Assembly (NCBI RefSeq): GCF_016864015.1
Contig: NZ_CP045067.1
Coordinates: 531,001 to 595,000 of the forward strand
DNA from: Lacinutrix sp. WUR7
GTDB lineage: Bacteria > Bacteroidota > Bacteroidia > Flavobacteriales > Flavobacteriaceae
Reading direction: 5' to 3'
DNA: 64,000 nt
Within the stretch, counting starts at the first letter, position 1. Each line of letters opens with the position of its first letter. A program made the position numbers and the translations under genes. Below the pieces are notes generated by a model. The model searched no databases. It was not told the origin of the DNA and saw nothing but the letters and a program-made list of their open reading frames with translations. Positions 61,684 through 64,000 of this stretch are shown one piece after another.

Positions 61684-64000
61684 ATGAAAAATTTTTACAT
61701 TCTAGTATTTTCACTAGTAACCCTCTCTGCTTTTGCCCAAAACAAAAAGGCATTTCTTAAGTTGGATACTTCAGACATGGAAACTTCGGTTTTAGCACAA
61801 AAATCGGTGATCACAGACATCACTAGCTACAACCAAAAAACAATCAACAATTTAAGCTTTTACCAAGCATACAAAACCATTGCCCAAGGTGATTTACAAG
61901 AACGTCTTTCACCTTTACAAAGCTTAAAAGAAAAAAGTAAACAAAGCTACTTTACTAAAATAATTCCGTTAGCAATAATGCATAGTGAGTTTGAATCTAT
62001 AACAGATGCCGCCATGCAAAACAATATCGTAACCAAAGATGCGCAAGGAAACCTATTAAGAACCAACACAGAAACTCCCGTTTTTGAAAAAAGCACCATT
62101 ACACTTGCAACGGCTTTACGTACAGAAACAAAAGGTTTGCAAACTACTTTTCGTTTAGATGCTAGCAATATATTTAACACTACAAACCATAGTATTCAAA
62201 ATATTGCAATAGATTTTAATGACGGATTAGGAAAAAGAAACATTACCACCAATCAAAACATCGTTGTAGCATATCCTGGCCCTGGAAAAAAGACCTTACA
62301 TTTTGAAATCACATTAGATAACAATAACATTATTACTAGAAACGCTAGCATAGAAATCAAATACTCTAATGCGGATTTATACACTAATTTTAATCGTGTA
62401 ATAAGCACCTTTAATGCTAGTCTTCCAACCAACTTACTAGCTCCTTATGGGGAACCTACTTCATACCCTGGAACCGGTGAATATGAAATATTTGCTAGTG
62501 CCGATGGCATCATAGACAAACCAATTTTTCTGGTAGATGGATTTGATCCTGGTGATGGCAGACCAATTAACGGCTATACCGATATTATATCTGGAAACTA
62601 CGTAGACGGACTTTATGACCTCCTTAATTTTAATGATGGTGGAAACACTTCTAATCTTGGTGATTTGGTAAGAGCCGAAGGATTTGATGTTATCATTTTA
62701 AATTTCCCTATTTATACAAGAGCTGCAGATGCAAAAGTAGTAGATGGCGGTGTAGATTTTATAGAGCGTAACGCTATGTTATTGGTAGAATTAATAAATT
62801 ATATTAATACCGAAGAAAAAATAGGGGATGCTCAAAACGTGATTATTGGTCCGAGTATGGGAGGTTTAATTTCTAGATATGCACTAAATTATATGGAAGC
62901 GGAAAATATGGATCATGAAACTAGATTATGGATTTCTTTTGATGCACCGCATCATGGTGCAAATGTACCAATTGGCTTTCAGCATCAATTCAATTTTCTT
63001 GCATTTGGCTTAGATGACTTCTGGGTATTAGGAGACCAAAATGTGGAAGAATTACAACCAATTATTGATGGCATGTTACGTTCTTCTGCAGCAAGACAAA
63101 TGCTAACCGATCAATTTGAACCACATATTACAAGTAGCGATGGTGTTACCTTTAATAGTTCTCGATCTTTGCCAAGAGCACACGCTTTTAAAGGTATTTT
63201 GGACGGAAGAATGAATACAGCAAACGGTTCTATTTTTCCAGAACAAACACGTAATATTTCCATAATAAATGGAAGTGGTAGTAATAATCGTTATCCAGAT
63301 AATTCGCCTCAAGAAAATGATTTGGTACCTGGAAGCCAAATTGTAAATGCAAATATTGATCTTTTCGATATTGCAACCTTAAAAGTAAGAACCTATTTTA
63401 CACCAAATGCAGGAACGCAAATTGAAAACAGTAAAGTACATTTAGACTTTCCTTGGTGGTTCGCTCTAGCAAACGACAGAGAAAATAACGCAAGCTCGAC
63501 GGCCTTTTCATACTCCAATGGAATTGACGCTGCTTCTGGAGGTTTATTTGATATTAAAAAATTAACAACAGATTTAGGTGCAGATGGACTAGTTGGTGAT
63601 TTTTTAAACTCCTTAAAAATCGATAAATTTAATTTTATTCCAAGTGTTAGCGCTATGGCTTTTGAAACAACGACCAATGAAATTAACTGGTTTCATACAC
63701 CATCTGGAATAACTACTGCTAGAGCAACATCTAACATCACACCTTTTGACGCTTGGTACATGCCAACAGAAAACCAACCACATGTCACTTTAACAGAAGG
63801 GAACGTTGCTTTTGCTTTAAATGAAATTTTTCAAGAAACATTGTCTACAGATACCTACATAGAAAACAGCATTAAACTAGAACAAAATCCTATCACAAAT
63901 GCGTTACATATTTTAAGCACAAAGACTTTTCAAAACGCAAAAATAACTATTGTAGATGTAACAGGAAAAATAGTATATCATAACAATATGGCTTTAAATG
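61684..64000 (+). CDS. T9SS-secreted alpha/beta-hydrolase (lipase-like), incomplete at the right edge
   Basis: An ATG at 61684 opens a frame that stays open for 772 codons to the window end. It begins with a signal peptide (MKNFYILVFSLVTLSAFAQ). From about residue 275 there is an alpha/beta-hydrolase domain: KPIFLVDGFDPGDG, the nucleophile elbow IIGPSMGGLISRYAL with Ser391, and FDAPHHGANVP downstream, a pattern of PGAP1-like or triacylglycerol lipases. Near the edge, IKLEQNPITNALHI and KITIVDVTGKIVYHN are the start of a type A sorting domain, so only about 30 residues are missing. Substrate is probably a lipid or ester; the region before the hydrolase domain is unrecognised. Confidence 0.85.
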   Translation, partial: MKNFYILVFSLVTLSAFAQNKKAFLKLDTSDMETSVLAQKSVITDITSYNQKTINNLSFYQAYKTIAQGDLQERLSPLQSLKEKSKQSYFTKIIPLAIMHSEFESITDAAMQNNIVTKDAQGNLLRTNTETPVFEKSTITLATALRTETKGLQTTFRLDASNIFNTTNHSIQNIAIDFNDGLGKRNITTNQNIVVAYPGPGKKTLHFEITLDNNNIITRNASIEIKYSNADLYTNFNRVISTFNASLPTNLLAPYGEPTSYPGTGEYEIFASADGIIDKPIFLVDGFDPGDGRPINGYTDIISGNYVDGLYDLLNFNDGGNTSNLGDLVRAEGFDVIILNFPIYTRAADAKVVDGGVDFIERNAMLLVELINYINTEEKIGDAQNVIIGPSMGGLISRYALNYMEAENMDHETRLWISFDAPHHGANVPIGFQHQFNFLAFGLDDFWVLGDQNVEELQPIIDGMLRSSAARQMLTDQFEPHITSSDGVTFNSSRSLPRAHAFKGILDGRMNTANGSIFPEQTRNISIINGSGSNNRYPDNSPQENDLVPGSQIVNANIDLFDIATLKVRTYFTPNAGTQIENSKVHLDFPWWFALANDRENNASSTAFSYSNGIDAASGGLFDIKKLTTDLGADGLVGDFLNSLKIDKFNFIPSVSAMAFETTTNEINWFHTPSGITTARATSNITPFDAWYMPTENQPHVTLTEGNVAFALNEIFQETLSTDTYIENSIKLEQNPITNALHILSTKTFQNAKITIVDVTGKIVYHNNMALN

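Overview
The window comes from a low-GC (roughly one third G+C by eye) member of the Bacteroidetes, most likely a marine Flavobacteriaceae. The evidence is consistent: several proteins end in type IX secretion (T9SS) sorting domains of type A or type B, a T9SS plug protein and a Na+-translocating NQR operon are present, many promoters carry the Bacteroidetes -7 box TAnnTTTG, and ribosome binding sites are weak. I cannot name genus or species.

Layout. 1-6000: the edge of an unknown gene, a structured intergenic element, tatA, an M1 aminopeptidase, a DUF6702 protein and three overlapping tandem paralogues of a secreted carboxypeptidase-regulatory-like protein. 6145-7754: peptidase E, then a tRNA-Gly(UCC) followed by five exact-period 116-bp repeats, each carrying the last 16 nt of the tRNA and an intrinsic terminator. 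7754-20387: a giant 3830-residue fibre-like protein built from three repeat systems (19 x 67 aa, 18 x about 79-101 aa, 11 x 15 aa collagen-like), overlapping a companion with a type B T9SS sorting domain. 20377-29610: ordinary housekeeping and envelope genes (acetyltransferase, Tat-exported M15 peptidase, M48 peptidase, ankyrin protein, gpmI, thioredoxin-like lipoprotein, HAD phosphatase, CoA-transferase, map), a GxxExxY gene framed by inverted repeats, a methyltransferase with a 38-bp duplicated tail, and DUF423.

29813-45330 is the most interesting part. Five leftward genes for secreted proteins (four with nearly identical T9SS C-termini) stand in tandem, each preceded by the same 69-bp promoter module: two direct half-sites AGAARTTG exactly 21 bp apart, then 30 bp, then a TTTG-type -7 box. 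The half-sites look like targets of a LytTR response regulator, and the adjacent genes encode a LytTR regulator flanked by two LytS-type sensor kinases. A weaker copy of the operator lies in front of the first kinase gene. I propose a self-contained sensory system in which two sensors feed one regulator that switches on a set of surface proteins, with a cassette design (signal peptide - variable middle - constant C-terminus - terminator - operator) that would let middles be swapped.

45337-56000: apbE with a small unknown gene, a large M43 metalloprotease, and the complete nqrABCDEF operon; ApbE supplies the covalent FMN of NqrB and NqrC. 56083-64000: T9SS plug protein, apaG, a pair of interspersed repeats, a DUF6695 and an NRDE/TANGO2-like gene that overlap, pruA, and the first 772 codons of a secreted lipase-like protein that runs off the window. 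No rRNA, insertion sequence, integrase or CRISPR array was seen.
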